The notes beneath the pieces are model-generated. The model did no database searches, was not told the origin of the DNA, and worked only from the letters and a program-made list of their open reading frames with translations. The translations under genes were made by a program, and so were the position numbers. A stretch of DNA of 64,000 nucleotides from Amanita rubescens (lineage: Eukaryota; Basidiomycota; Agaricomycetes; Agaricales; Amanitaceae), in assembly GCA_015039365.1 (NCBI GenBank), contig WION01000014.1, positions 372,001-436,000 on the forward strand, written 5' to 3'. Below are positions 25,072-37,606 of this stretch, piece after piece (the first letter of the stretch is position 1; every line of letters starts with the position of its first letter).

Positions 25072-26492
25072 ATGTCTGGCCCACAGCAGCCTTCCCCACA
25101 ACAGCCTGCTACCACATGGACAGAACCCCCTTGGTCCGGTTGGATAGAATCTACAGGCGATGCCCTCCTCATCTTAGAGGCTGCACGTCGTGGTCTCATT
25201 CCACGTGTTACGCGTCGTCTTGTCGACTCGGAACGGAAGATGATCACATCTGGCTCCGTCTTCGTTTTTGACGAGGACGAGAGTGGTATTAAAAGATGGA
25301 CCGATGGCTTTTTCTGGAGCCCAAGCAGGATCCTAGGCAATTTTCTACTCTACCGCGAGACCGACAAGCGAGGTTCAGCCAGCAGAGGAGGTCGTAATGA
25401 TGATGTAGATCTCAACAAGGACACCCAGGCTCTCAGTCGCCCAAAGGCAGATACCCCCGTCGTGGATAAGGCTAGAGAACGATCGCTACGAGGGAGCCTA
25501 ACCAACAGCGACAAGTTCAAATCAGACGGACTCATGAAGAAGGTAAACTGTTATGCACCCACCAGCGCCCAAGATAACCACTAATCTATTATTAGACTTT
25601 CTCTTTGACGATTGGCGGTGTCGCCCAACATCTGATTTCCTATTATAAAGTAGAAGATGTCGAAAGCGGGCGTCTACGTTCTCCTTCATCACTGCCTGAA
25701 TTGGCATCCCTAGACATCAGCCCAGAATACCTCGACAAGACTCACTTCAGAAACCCTCCAAAGGTTGAACTTGGTCCAGATGGTATTCTGCGGTATCGCG
25801 GCGAAGCCGACGATATTGACACGTCACCACCCCTTCTAACCGCTCCACTGTCAGGTCTACCCCTCCTGACGGACGGACGGGTAGGCGACAACGCTGCTGC
25901 CGCCATCAAACGCAGCAAACGATTTGATCCCTACACTTCACCCTCCATCCCCAAACGATCACGTAAGCACACCAAAGGCTCACCCGAGGCATCGTCATCG
26001 ACAGAGCCCCAGGCGCCGCGTGAAGACATGGCAACCCCTGCGCCTCAACCTCCAGCCAACTATCCAGATCCCAACCTATCCGCCGTAGCTCCGCCCGCCC
26101 CTTACCCACATTACGGCGTGCCTCCCTACTACCAGGTCCCTGGGTATCCCGTCCCACACCCCCACATCTTCCCTCCGGCTCCCGGCCCTTATCCTCCTGG
26201 TGCCGTACCTCCTCCTATCCTACCTCACCAGGGCCCAGCTCAGTACCCAGGGCATTCTGCTCCCAGTTCATCCAACAATGGGATGAACGATCCAAACGCC
26301 ATTCAACAAACCCAGTATTACCCATACTATCCTCCCCATCCAACTTACTCTGGGTACCCCGGAGTAGCTTGGCCATTTCCAAGTTACCCTCCACAACCTA
26401 TGCCCCATATTCTACCTCCTCCCATGCCTGATGGAGAAAATAAAACAGACGGGAGCAAGGATGGCGCGGCAGATAACGGGCTCGATACATGA
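25072..26492 (+). CDS. Gti1/Pac2 (WOPR) transcription factor
   Basis: Nuclear DNA-binding regulator of the WOR1/RYP1/Gti1 family, which control morphogenesis, nutrient responses and secondary programmes in fungi. Two exons (25072-25542 and 25596-26492) join in phase to give about 455 residues. The first WOPR half (residues about 12-105) contains TGDALLILEAARRGLIPRV and KRWTDGFFWSPSR. The second (about 155-230) contains TIGGVAQHLISYYKVEDV and the LASLDISPEYL stretch. A Ser/Thr/Lys segment (KRSRKHTKG) and a long Pro/Tyr-rich C-terminus follow, as is usual in Agaricomycete members. The frame is intact. It lies beside the oxidase array, but nothing in the sequence shows that it regulates the array. 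Confidence 0.93.
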
Positions 26493-27917
26493 TGATCGTC
26501 ACTTCATGTTCTTGTGTTGCTTTCCTATGTGCTACTGTACTCCGCTTTGCAGCCTGACTTACTGAACGATGTTTCTAGGGTTTTTGTTGTGGTTTCGTAC
26601 TCTTTTTTTTCGTTCCTCGTATGTAGTAGTTAGTGATGGATTAGTTCATTGTATCATACTTAGTATTAGTGCATGCAGATACGTTACTTGTATAGACCAA
26701 TTCGAACTCGTCGTTGTAGCAAAAGTTTTTCTCTATTGAAAATGTACATTGCAATTTGTATTCAAGCAATGGTTTAAATTAAGTCAATGTCACCTAGCAG
26801 CGATGTCACCAGATGGTTCGCGCGCAGCCTCGATGCATCAATGGTTCGACATGTCACTCCCCCAGACCATCAAATTTCCCAGTCCTGGATTCTGAAGCGC
26901 CACAGGTCGGAATTATGAAGGACATAGTGACTCGGGATATATATTCGGTAGCAGAATGGCCCACGCGTCTGAAAAATACTGCCGTACCAAAAAATGGAGA
27001 AGAGAATGGGGGTTCACGTATATCCATATCCATACGTGATTATGAGTATATAATCACCTCAGCCTGAGCGTGATACCCCCTTACTTACATACTGGATCAT
27101 GAGGGGAACGTGCATTTGCCGCCCGTTCCTTGATTCTCCCGGGCAGGGATGGGCGCCAGTCCTCTCTTTTGGTTCGCTTAAGCCTTATTGTGAAAAGCCA
27201 CTCTTGCACCCTAGCCATGCAGCCATATGGCACCGGACGGCTCCCGTTGTTCGACAGCTCCTTGATGGCTCACATGAAAATTTGTTCGAGCCAGCTTCCC
27301 GTCTTCCTCGCACGTCTTTCACTACTCCATCGAGTTTCCTTCACGACCCAGCACAGTGCGGCCGCCGCCGCACCATCTCCTCTAGCTTATAAGCTCTTGT
27401 TCTTCTCCCGATTTTGACAAGGTTGGAATTAGAAATGCGTGACAAGTAACGTAATTTGCGATAAGTTCAAAGTTTTTCGTCGCAGTTCGAAAATTATTCG
27501 GCACCTTGACGATATTTGGCAAGACACCCAACACATGTTCTGTTCACGAGACGGTGGTGACGTATGGTTACTTAGAACCACACATCACAAGGTCGAGACT
27601 CTCCAAGAAGGGGACGTCAAAATTGGGTCTAGTTTCGTACCAAAAACAAACTCCGGGGAGACGGCTGTTACACCTCATTCACCGCGAAAGCCGTTAACTT
27701 TGACTTTTTATTCCGCATCGTTTCATCCGTTTTCAGTTTACCGTTTGTTTTACAATCAAATGTAATGGCTATTTTTAGTTTTGTTACCAACGGCAAGTTA
27801 CCCCGATCAACGGGTGGCTGAACAAGTGCTAGGTCGGAGTGGGACGAGCGCACTACTTTTAGTGAGCGTGAGCCTGTTACTCTTGACAGCGTTTGTAGCC
27901 CGCGTCCTTCACGTCTC
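26493..27917. other. Intergenic region between WOPR and phospholipase C genes
   Basis: About 1.4 kb holding the 3' UTR of the WOPR gene and the promoter of the phospholipase gene. The short open frames at 26813-27765 (+) have no recognisable domain. No RNA gene or repeat seen. Confidence 0.5.
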
Positions 27918-29835
27918 TTGAATATGCTGGATGACGACGAGAGGGAGTTGCATAATGCGTATCACACTGACACCGTGCTGAACACGCTGTCGCCATCCGA
28001 TGCGAGCGCGCGGCTCAGCCCTGCCATGTTGAAAGCCATAGAGAGGATCGGTCTGGTATGGTCTAGCCTCGAAATTGATTCGATTATTACTAACAAACGT
28101 GCTACTAACTAGTCTGTTGAAGACCTGGTTCGTGAACCTGTTATTGTAACCCCTGATGTAGACGATTCGTTACCTCTTACGAGTTATTTTATATCGTAAG
28201 TTTCCATCCCAACTCGCCGTTCTGTAAATCTGATGACAACAGTTCTTCGCATAATACGTATCTACTCTCTCGCCAGGTCTTTGGTCGGTCATCCGAGGCA
28301 TGTTACACTCATGTAATCAGTAGGAATTGTCGCTGCATTGGTGCGTCTACGCTGTTTGGATCAGGGATCGACAGACGTTGATGAATAACAGAGATTGATG
28401 TGTGGCCATCCAAGGATGGGCCGATTGTTACGCATGGCTATACGTTCACCAAGGGTGTTCCGTTTGATAGCGTTTGTGCCGCCATAGGGCATGCGATTCG
28501 CGATGGCGATTGGCCTCTTTTTGTCAGTCTAGAGTGCCACGTGGGCGTAGATGGTACAGGAGGAGCTCGTTCGAATCATGAAGAATGCCTGGGGGGAAAG
28601 GCTGGTTCACGAGGCTTTACCCGGTGTCGACGATGATAAAGTTTCTCCTCGGGATCTTCGAGGAAGAATCGTGTTAATGGTATGTCGCGAGTTGAAATAC
28701 GTTGCTTTGCGAACTTCATTGTCGTTGTCCAGGTTGAATACTATCCTCCGTCTGCTAGTACAGAGGTCGACAACGATCGCCAATCTCCTTCACCCGAAGA
28801 ACATGACCAACCCGATGAAGAAGCGGTTCTAAACATTTTATGGCCAGGACACAAAGAACAGCCTGACCAGAAACGGATATCTGAAATTCTTGCAGAATGC
28901 GGTTACTACGCGCACAGTATGAAACCACAGAAAGAATGGGTGAATCAATGTAAAGTTATTTTCTATTTATTCTCATCTCTTAATACTCATCACCGTCTAC
29001 CAGATATTACGGATCCGAAGCACATCGTCATTAATATATCAGAAGCAGGTTGCGAGAGGGTCCTCTCAACGTCATCGCTCATTCCACGTCTCATTACTCA
29101 CTCTCAATATCATGTCCGGCGCATATATCCAAACGGATGGCGCATAGATTCTTCTAATTATGATCCTCTTCAATTCTGGCGCAGCGGATCGCATATAGCA
29201 TCACTTAATTGGCAAGTTTTCGATCATGGCATGCAGCTCAACGAAGCCATGTTTGTCGGATCAGAAGGCTGGGTAGTAAAGCCGTCCAATCTCAGAGGAG
29301 GAGCTCCGAACGAGCGTAGGCCAGTCAGATTTGAAATGGAAATAGCGGGAATGTGTTCCTGTCAGTCTGATCCTCATGTTAGCACCGAAGAGAATAACTC
29401 TGACTCTATAATCAATAGTGCAGCCTCCTCGGGGAAAGAAAAACGAGTCTTTCTCCACTCACATCGGTGCAAAGCTATTCTATTCTGGCGGAGACATGGA
29501 ATGGCGCTCCCGGTCGGTCAAGGCAGTAGTAGATCAACCTGGCATGGGCGGCGATGTCATGTGGGATGAGAAGGTCAGCTGGGAGTTTGAGGAGGACGAT
29601 CTCGCATTCGTTGTGTAAGTGGTGCTATATTATTTCGGGCATGGGACCAGATCTGATTTGTTGCAGGCTTACGGTTTTGGAGAATGAAGTATTGGAGTCA
29701 GACGATAAGCTAGCATTCTTCTGCGCTCGCGTGGATCACCTACAACAGGGCTGGAAACTGGTGCGCATGATGGATTCGCAAGGCCAAGATTCAGGCGCTG
29801 TCCTGTTAGCGAGGTTTTCCATTCATGTCATATGA
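27918..29835 (+). CDS. Phosphoinositide-specific phospholipase C (X, Y and C2 domains)
   Basis: Cleaves PtdIns(4,5)P2 to diacylglycerol and IP3 in calcium signalling. Exon 1 starts at 27918 (or the next Met at 27924) and gives a short acidic N-terminus. X domain: [12 protein letters not shown] (first catalytic His, about 28240), [20 protein letters not shown] (second His, about 28440) and SLECHV. An acidic linker (about 28750-28830) precedes the Y domain ([15 protein letters not shown] to [19 protein letters not shown] and [11 protein letters not shown], about 29000-29280). A C2 domain closes the protein ([26 protein letters not shown]). No EF-hand or PH domain is visible. Introns fit GT-AG. 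An extra T near 28555 breaks the frame inside the X domain (VDG/QEELV), and another shift lies between the Y and C2 parts (about 29350-29430). If these are sequence errors the enzyme is complete. Confidence 0.9.
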
Positions 29836-29969
29836 ATCGACTAGAGGATGGGGATGATTGTGGACTTATAGTACATCGGATTCCACTTAATTTGAACGGC
29901 GCTTTGCACTGTGATTATGCATTGGTACAGTATAGCAACATTATTAATAATGGAATTTGCAATGGAATT

Positions 29970-31356
29970 TCATCGGAGGTCAGTCAAGTTGCTTCCCGCC
30001 GCTCTCTCGATGCCTTCCAACATCTTTTCGACCTTGGCATCCATATCGTCGCGTCCTTTTCCGCGTCCTCTACGGGACGAACCAGCTCTGCCTTCTTCCT
30101 CTTCATCGACATCCGCTTCTATCCGATCACCAACCATAACTTCGGCAACGAACCTGGCTATCGCCTTCTCTCCAACTTCGCAGTAAGCTCTGGGACCCCA
30201 GCGCCATTGATATGCGACGCCATCTTCCTCTTCTTGGACTGCCTGCGTGGCAAGGCGGCGCTTATTTCCTTTATTCTTGCCAGGTTTTTCTCCAACCTGT
30301 TCTCTGTCGATGTAATTCTGTCGTATCAAGGTGTTGAGAAATTGGTCAACTGAGACCACTTTGTGGGTCGAAAGAGCGCTGAAGGGAACTTCGCCGCCCA
30401 TAGGTAGTCGGAAGCGCTTTAGATTCACTCGCAAGTCCGCTTGAAAAAAGTTGTTAGTATCTATCACCGAGCTGTGATAATACAAACATACTATCGGGAA
30501 TGACGCGGCCATTCACCAAAATGATTGCCAGCACCACGTAAAGGATGCCAATGGGGCCCGGCTGTTCGCCGCGACTCCATGAAATGATACTTCCGTAATA
30601 CCGAGGTGTATAGCCACCTTCCGAGAAATCATTGTCTTCTTCGTCCGAGGGGGCTTCATTAGCTTCTTCCTCGTGTATATCCTCGTCCGTCTGTGCAGCA
30701 GCCTCTATTAGCCGAGGATCAAGAACGGATCGCAACATATATGTCTTGGATCCAGAAGCAGCAGCTATTAATGGCGAAATTAGCTTTAGGGACTAGGGAG
30801 ATAGACTAGGGGCTACCTTTTTTGCGTATTCCCGTGGCGTGTCGCGCTTCCTCGAGATCGTCATCTGGACCATTTTGGTCCTGGCTTATATTCGCACGCG
30901 TCGGTAACTCGACGAGTTCCATGCCGAACGTCTTATTCAGCAAGTTGTTCGCTCGAGCAAAAACTCGGTTGAATAAGCGCGTGTTAGGGCCGAGGACTGA
31001 TGAATAAGTATTCAGTACCACCATCGCGTTCACGTCGCGCTAAGGTAAGGGTACCTTTTTTCAATATCTCATCGCGCCGCAAAGCAGCGCGACGCTGTTC
31101 GGAGAAAAGCGCAAGGCGGACAAGGTCCGCGGCTTTGCGATTCACTTCCTATGAAATATGTTATTGCTGACGGGGATACATTGCGAGCATCGACGGGGCT
31201 CACCAACTCCTCGTTCCCGACGTAGACATCTTCGCCCATGTTTACATCAGCTTCCTCGTGTACATCATCATCTTCCGCGTCTTGAAGCAGTGGGGCTTGA
31301 CTTGGACCAGGCTGATTGTGCTTTTTATTAGAATACCTCTGCGAACGCGTAGGCAT
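29970..31356 (-). CDS. nse3: Nse3, MAGE-domain subunit of the SMC5/6 complex
   Basis: MAGE-fold protein that pairs with the Nse1 ubiquitin ligase and Nse4 in the SMC5/6 DNA repair complex in the nucleus. Start MPTRSQRYSNKK at 31356, a disordered acidic N-terminus, then the MAGE homology domain: RKAADLVRLALFSEQRRAAL, LNKTFGMELVELPTR, GILYVVLAIILVNGRVIPD, VDQFLNTLIRQNYIDRE, VAYQWRWGPRAYCEVGEKAI. The tail is Glu- and Arg-rich. Five exons join in phase with GT-AG introns (for example after DARN, ILKK, IRKK and RVIPD), with no frame break. It is divergent from the Crinkler-type gene at 31601, leaving about 244 bp for both promoters. Yeast Nse3 proteins are of similar length. Confidence 0.93.
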
Positions 31357-31600
31357 GATGGTGCTCGCAGCTAAATTGGGTGTTACGACTTGTGACGTCA
31401 CGTGTTCACTACGAGCATCGTGCCTTGCATTATGCACCACAGGCAGGGAGCAATTTCATGATAATCGCCGAGAGCGGCACTGGTGCCGCAAGTCCCGCTA
31501 CGTTTTTAACAAAAGTTAGTATTGAATCTGCTATGTTTTCGAATCAGTGCAAGTACGTTACTGTTACGAACGTCCTGTCACTCGCGTCCTGTCCCCGGCC
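31357..31600. promoter_or_regulatory. Shared promoter region of nse3 (-) and Crinkler-type gene (+)
   Basis: A 244-bp gap between two divergent start codons, so both core promoters must lie here. It contains TGACGTCA (about 31392-31399), a perfect CRE/ATF palindrome, on both strands. Confidence 0.55.
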
Positions 31601-34600
31601 ATGGCAGAACAATCAACCGACTGCTCCATTCGCGAATTGATCTGCCTCATCGAAGGCGACAGTTCTCCATTTAAAGTAAAAATTGCCGCCAACAAGCAGA
31701 TATTCGATTTAAAGGAGATCATTTACGAGGGAGGTGTCAACGTTGCTTCGATTCTCGTTAAAGACCTAAGCCTTTTGAAGGTGACTACAACTCAGAGTCC
31801 AGCAGAAACACTTACCTTTCCATGTTTTGTAGGTCGATATAGATCTTAATGGACAAACTGCAGATTCCCTTCGTCAAATCGCAATCGAGGATAATGGTAA
31901 TCACATGTTGGGGTGGCTGCTGGTCTCGAAGTTCTGGCGGAAACAGCCCAACTTGAATAGACTCCACATCTTCGTGAAGCTCCCGCCTACTACTGGTAAG
32001 TAGAGCCTTTTGTTCCTCAAGACGACAATAAGTCATGATGATGCTTTCATTTCTCTTCATCGTCCTTTTCACTTCTAAAACCTCTCCCCTTTATCAACTC
32101 CACAATTAGCCACGCGGATCCGCAACCTCACTTCAGCCACAATCAGTCCAAGCACGTCTAACAAATCTAGATCTTTTTCTGGTGAGCAGGAGAGTAAATC
32201 CCTATGGCATTCCTGATGACAAAACTGCCTCATTTGTTGCCCTTTTGGTTTCACGTGGCCGCTCATCTGCGCTCATCTGCGATCGTGCATTCCATGGCTT
32301 AGAATCTAGGTATATAACATTCGTCTTGGGCCCGGGTGCGTCATGGTGCTGATGTTGTTTTACAGATAGTGATTTTCTCGCCATTTACCAAAGGTTTTGG
32401 AATGGGGAGCATTTATTTGTCAAGCATCCCTGCCCAGATCCCATCGTCGTCAGAACTGGGAGGTGATCCGGAGATGCTGGAGTTCGCAGTTATCGACCTC
32501 CCAGAAGGGTCACAAAATGCGTTCAGTAGCGGAGTGTCACGACTCCTTGTTCCTCCAATATATGAGACTTTCTGGGATCTTCTGGAACATGAAGATCAGC
32601 GTTGGCAAGCTCTTCCGCAATCACAGAAATTTGCCCATCTATGCCATGCGACGATTGTCACAGGCCAACCTGGCGTCGGTCAGTGCGCAATCGTAGATAT
32701 ATTTATAATTTTGTCTTAGTTGAATTTGATACACCAGGAAAGACGGTCTTTCTGATATATGTACTTCTTCGTCGACTGGCAAACGGTATGACCACCATTT
32801 ACTGCGACAATGGTGCACACGTTCACATATTCGACCACACGGGAGTCAGAAGGTTGACTTTGTCCAACGAATCCCGCATTCCAGAGCTAGATAAAAATTC
32901 GAAATGTTGCGCATTGGTTAATCTCGGAGATAGGCTCAAATTGGTGCCTGAAGTGTTTTACCCGCAACTTCGTGAGGGCAGGGTCGTTGTGGCTACCCCG
33001 CCGAACAAGGAACATTGGTCCTCCTTTTCTCACAATCACCCAGCGAAGACCTATTGTATGCCTACATGGGAATGGGGGCAATTATATTTCGCAAGGTGAG
33101 CGAAAGTAACCACATATTTGTCACTTAAAGTCAATATATCCATTTCAGCTTACTTTACGCCTGCAAAGACTTCAACAAGTTGGATCCGGTTCACTGGAAA
33201 AAGATGCGAGAGACTTATTCCATTTTCCGAGGAATCCCACGATCCTGCCTCTGGTCCCTCAACCCCGATGTTTTGGAGGCGCAGAAGGCGGAAATCAAGA
33301 GTGCCCTGGACAGCGTGAGGTTGGACGACTTCGCTCGCGCGATCTCGGGTCAAAATCCGAATACAAGCCACTGTCTAGTTAGAGTGGAGCCTATCGATAC
33401 CGAGTGGTTCACGACACGCACAGAAATAAAAAGCAACTACATCGCCGAACTTATGTTTGAACGTTTTCGTATACTTACGAGGGCGCGGTTCTCGGACAAA
33501 CTGATGGAGTATCTCTCTAATCCTACTACTCGTGGCCCAGGCGGCGTTCTGTTCGAACAAGCCGCACATTATTCCATTCGCAAGGGCCTCACATTGACTA
33601 TGGCACCTCTGCCCTCTGGCACGACACTGGATGTTTCCATACCCAGTATTCCCGCTGAGAAGTACGAGAAAAGCCGTTATTGTTCTTTATCCATTCGGGA
33701 AAAGCCGGGATCCCACGCCGTCCACCCAGATTTTCTCAACCTTTACATGACCCCACAATCAAAAAACGAACCTTCAATAGATGCATTGTTTATCTCTTCA
33801 GAACACATTACATACCTCTTCCAGATGACAGTGTCCCCCAGTCATTCTATCACATTTGAAGGGCTCGATAAGGTTTTCAAGTGTCTTCCAGCAAAAGCAC
33901 AGAAAGATGTACGCATCGTGTTTATCATACCTGCTAAAGGCCCATCAGGAAAGGACTACGAGGGGATTCAGACAGTTCAGAGCATTGTCACCCCTCAGAA
34001 GCCAGACGTAAGTAAAGTCGAAAAGTTTAAAGGATTTCCACAGTATGTTTGCCGGCTGGACACGAGCAAGATAGGATGGGACGAAGAGAATCATGTGTCA
34101 AAGAAGGTTTGTCTTGTCATGTAGTTGTTTTCATCATGTTGACGTGTACTGTAGACCGCGGAGGATGAAGAGGCTGGGGAAAACTTTCTCTCAGAGATCC
34201 CATCCAACGAAGACAAGGGCGAGGAGGCCGCAGAGGACAAGGAAGAGAAAGAGAGAGCGAAGAAGGAAAAAAAAGAGAGAGAAAAGAAAGAGAAGGAGGA
34301 GAAGAAGGAACGAGAAAAGAAGGAGAAGAAAGAACGAGAGAAACAGGAGAAGGAGGAAAAGAAGAAGGGAAAGGGAAAGAATGGCGCAGCCCCGAAGAAA
34401 AAGGCGGCAAAGAAGGCGGTACGAGTTCAATATTCATGTCTGGGGATGTCACGTAACTGATCGTCTTAAAGGCTGATGAAGAAATGGGTGATGTCCAGGA
34501 TGACCCAGAGGCCGAGCAGGACGCGCAGGAAAGCGGAAAGAAGCGAAAGGCAAGTTTGTTCTAGACGCGCAGAGCGTTCCTAACAGTTTCCCAGAAGCCT

Positions 34601-34663
34601 ACTTCAACATCAGGAAAGCCTGCGCCCAAGAGAGCAAAGCTGGCTTCAACGAGTGCCAAATGA
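31601..34663 (+). CDS. Crinkler (CRN)-type protein with P-loop NTPase and predicted REase-like nuclease domains
   Basis: Architecture of the eukaryotic CR/Crinkler-RHS family. The N-terminal ubiquitin-like Crinkler header (ICLIEGDSSPFKVKIAANK, ending LHIFVKLPP) spans exons 1-2 (31601-31780 and 31833-31995). After a Ser/Thr linker comes FLAIYQRFW, then an NTPase with Walker A TGQPGVGKTVFLIY, split by an intron inside the motif (about 32680-32740). A C-terminal region with DALFISSEHITYLFQMTVS resembles the core strand of PD-(D/E)XK nucleases. The tail is extremely Lys/Glu-rich and likely nuclear (34200-34660). Introns are GT-AG. One extra base near 32461 breaks the frame before the NTPase domain. 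Family members act as effectors in pathogens, or as genome-conflict or selfish elements in free-living fungi. Which applies here is unknown. Confidence 0.82.
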
Positions 34664-35155
34664 GGAGGACTACGACGCAGAGGAATGATTTCCTTCACAA
34701 CAGTCCCATCGTTTAGAATGGATTGGACATAAACAAGATAGGATGGGTTTAGTTTGACTGTTCTTGTTGTGTATACTCAAACTTTTCCTTCTGCCTACAC
34801 GCGCTACGCGTCCAAGTTGCCCCTGAACCCCTCATCCAATTGACTCTGCTCCACATCGTGTGCAGATGGGGACCGGCATGTAATTACTCGTGACGTCGAT
34901 TGTTGAACGTTGAACGTCGACTAAGCTTGTCAACGCTTGGCTGCTTTCCGGAGTCTCCGGCTCGGACTTGTTCAACCCCTCGTCGGTGCAGAAGCGCATA
35001 CAACTTGCGCAATCGGGACCGGGCGGCCGACGAGAAGCAATAAACGTGCCCCAATGCTCCTGAGAGTTGGGGTTACGTTAAATACTAGATCGCCCCTCTG
35101 TATTTTTCGCCCACCATATATGCTCAAGGACCATACCTCTTTCCACTAGTCTACA
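34664..35155. other. Intergenic region, no gene seen
   Basis: Holds the terminator of the Crinkler-type gene and the promoter of the hexose transporter. Both genes read rightwards. No conserved frame. Confidence 0.5.
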
Positions 35156-37362
35156 ATGCCGCTTTTCTATGTGTGCGTTTCTATCACGCATATATTTATA
35201 CCCTTTTTCTGAACGCAGGTTAGGCATGGTATGCCAATAGGCTATGTAGCCATCATGCTGGCTCTCGTCGCCAGTATCGGTGGCTTCATCTTTGGTTATG
35301 ATACCGGTCAAATTAGCGATATCCTACTCATGGATGACTTCAAGGTGCGCTTCGCCGAGTGCGCGACGCCAGGCGTGGTGGCTACATGCCACTTCGGGAA
35401 TGCGCGCTCTGGTGTCATTGTTGCGCTGTTATCTATAGGAACCCTTGCAGGTGCTTTATGTGGTGCACCGTATGTTGAATCCTCGTAGCAAATAGTACCC
35501 GTCAAAATTTTCATTTCCCTCAGCGTGGCCGATCTGCTTGGAAGACGTCGAGCTATGGTTATTGAATGCTTTGTCTTCTTGATCGGTGTTGCAATACAAC
35601 TGGCGACGATACGCGTTTGGCAGCAATTCGCGGTCGGCCGCCTCATCAGCGGTTTCGGAGTTGGCGCACTTAGTGCCGCAGTACCTTTGGCAAGTCAATT
35701 TGATGCATATATGCGTCCGCTATTTAATGATGTTGCCAATAGTACCAAGCCTGAGACTGCCCCCGCAAACATCCGTGGTACATTAACGGCCACTTATCAG
35801 CTATTCATCACGCTTGGCATCCTCACTGCGTGTACGTATGTTTCACAAAAAATTGCAGACGTATCTAGATGCCATGGACTCGGACAGATTGTATTTCCAT
35901 TGGAACTCGCCATATGCCCGGTGCAAAATCTTGGCGTACCGTTGTCGGTATTGGTATGATATGGCCGGGTCTTCTATCGTTTGGCATAATGTTCATGCCA
36001 GAGAGTCCAAGGTTTGATTTTTTCTATGTGAATGATGATTCTGCTTATCAGCCATAGGTGGCTCGTCACTCGCGGGCGTGTAGAAGAGGCGAAAATTTCG
36101 ATTGCCAAGGCACATGGCCTTTCTACATCACTCTTGGAAGAAAACAAGTTGGTTTCCGTTGAAGTGAATAAAATGTGCGATCACTGGGAGCAGGAACGTG
36201 CAACTCGTGGAGGCTGGATTGATTGCTTTAAGCCCAAGCACAAAGTTTTATATAGAACTCTTCTGGGTCAGATCCATTTCCACTCCGAAATTTCCGTGAC
36301 TCATGAAATTCCAGGCATGGCACTGCAAACTTTCCAACAGCTCACTGGAGCCAACTATTTCTTCTATTATGGTGCAACTATATTTAGTTCCGTTGGGATC
36401 GTGGATCCCTATGTTACACAGATTATCTTAGGCGCGGTCAATGTTGTGTGTACTTTCGGTGGACTTTATGTGATGGAAAAGGTCACTCTCATACCAGCAT
36501 GTCGCAGCTTGGCGCTAATGGCATCAATAGTTTGGGCGACGCTTACCTCTAGTTTATGGCGGCATCTGGCAATCGCTTTGGCTTTTTGTTTTCGCGGCAG
36601 CGGGAACAGGCAAGGGACCCTGCAACCGATCGAGGCATTGGAAAACGTAGGATCCCATTTTGAGGAACTCGATTGATGTTGATGCTGGTTGGACAGTTAT
36701 GATCGTCAGCGCGTGCATGTTCATCCTCGGATTTGCCATGACTTGGGCTCCGTAAGTCCTGAGATGCGTATTCTTGGTTTGTAGAGATGACGAACACCAT
36801 CAGGGGCGTCTGGATTATTGTTGGAGAAACATTCCCCACTCGCACCAGAGCTAAGCAAGCAGCCCTGGCAACGGCCTCGAACTGGTAAGTGGTCTTATCG
36901 GCCTATTTTACCACCTAATATTATACAGGCTATGGAACTTCTTGCTCGCCTTCTTCACTCCCTTTATAACGTCCGCCATTCATTTCCGGTACGGATTTAT
37001 TTTTGCCGGTCAGTCACCGTAACAGCAATCGACATGGAGAGAATGTCGTTGACAAGCTGCAGATAGCTTGTAATCTCGCGGGAGCTGTGGTTGTATACCT
37101 GTTTGTCTATGAATCAGCCGATCTGACACTTGAGGGCGTTGATGACGTGCGTATAAATTCGAGCATTCTCTTTCGGTCCCTGGCCTCACGTTCGAGACAG
37201 ATGTACAATGACGCGAATTGTCGTCCCTGGAATTCGCGTAAATGGAAGCCAGCTGGTTACTCATCGAGATTCGATTCAACAGAGCAAGCGAAAGTCGAAT
37301 ACACAGAGCAAACTAAGATTGCCGAGACGAACGCTTCGTCGTCAGCTTCTTCTAGCATGTAA
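35156..37362 (+). CDS. MFS hexose transporter (sugar porter family, frame interrupted)
   Basis: Twelve-helix plasma-membrane sugar/H+ symporter type. A 5-codon first exon (35156-35170, MPLFY) splices at 35219 to VRHGMPIGYVAIMLALVAS. Signature motifs in order: GGFIFGYDTGQISD, VADLLGRRRAM, VGRLISGFGVGALS, ETAPANIRGTLTATYQLF, FMPESPRWLVTRGR, ALQTFQQLTGANYFFYYG, TWAPGVWIIVGETFPTRTRA, and a Ser/Thr/Glu-rich cytosolic tail. One intron (about 35691-35741) uses a GC donor (GCAAGT). An extra base near 35755, a break in the 35820-35880 region and another near 36590 put exons out of frame with each other, while the encoded pieces remain well conserved. Substrate is inferred from the family only. Confidence 0.87.
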
Positions 37363-37606
37363 ACCGCCGCACCTCATGCGAATAGATTACAAGAATATCC
37401 GACCTTCTTTACGTATCGAATTGTTCAGACCATACTTGTTAAATCCCCAATCCGTGGTGCCTGAGATTCCCCAGGTTACAGTACAGTCTTTACGTTACAC
37501 GCTGCGCGTCAAATGCAATAATAGATACTACACCTATCGTCTGCATACACCAACAATAGCAGGGGTAAAAGTACAAGTGTCGGATTCGACACGACTTTTG
37601 AGACAG

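Noticed and set aside
29832..30353. Plus-strand frame of 173 codons
   Set aside because: Antisense shadow of the last Nse3 exon.
34117..34452. Minus-strand Ser/Pro/Leu-rich frame opposite the Crinkler gene tail
   Set aside because: It is the reverse of the Lys/Glu-rich C-terminal coding region; low-complexity antisense frames stay open by chance.
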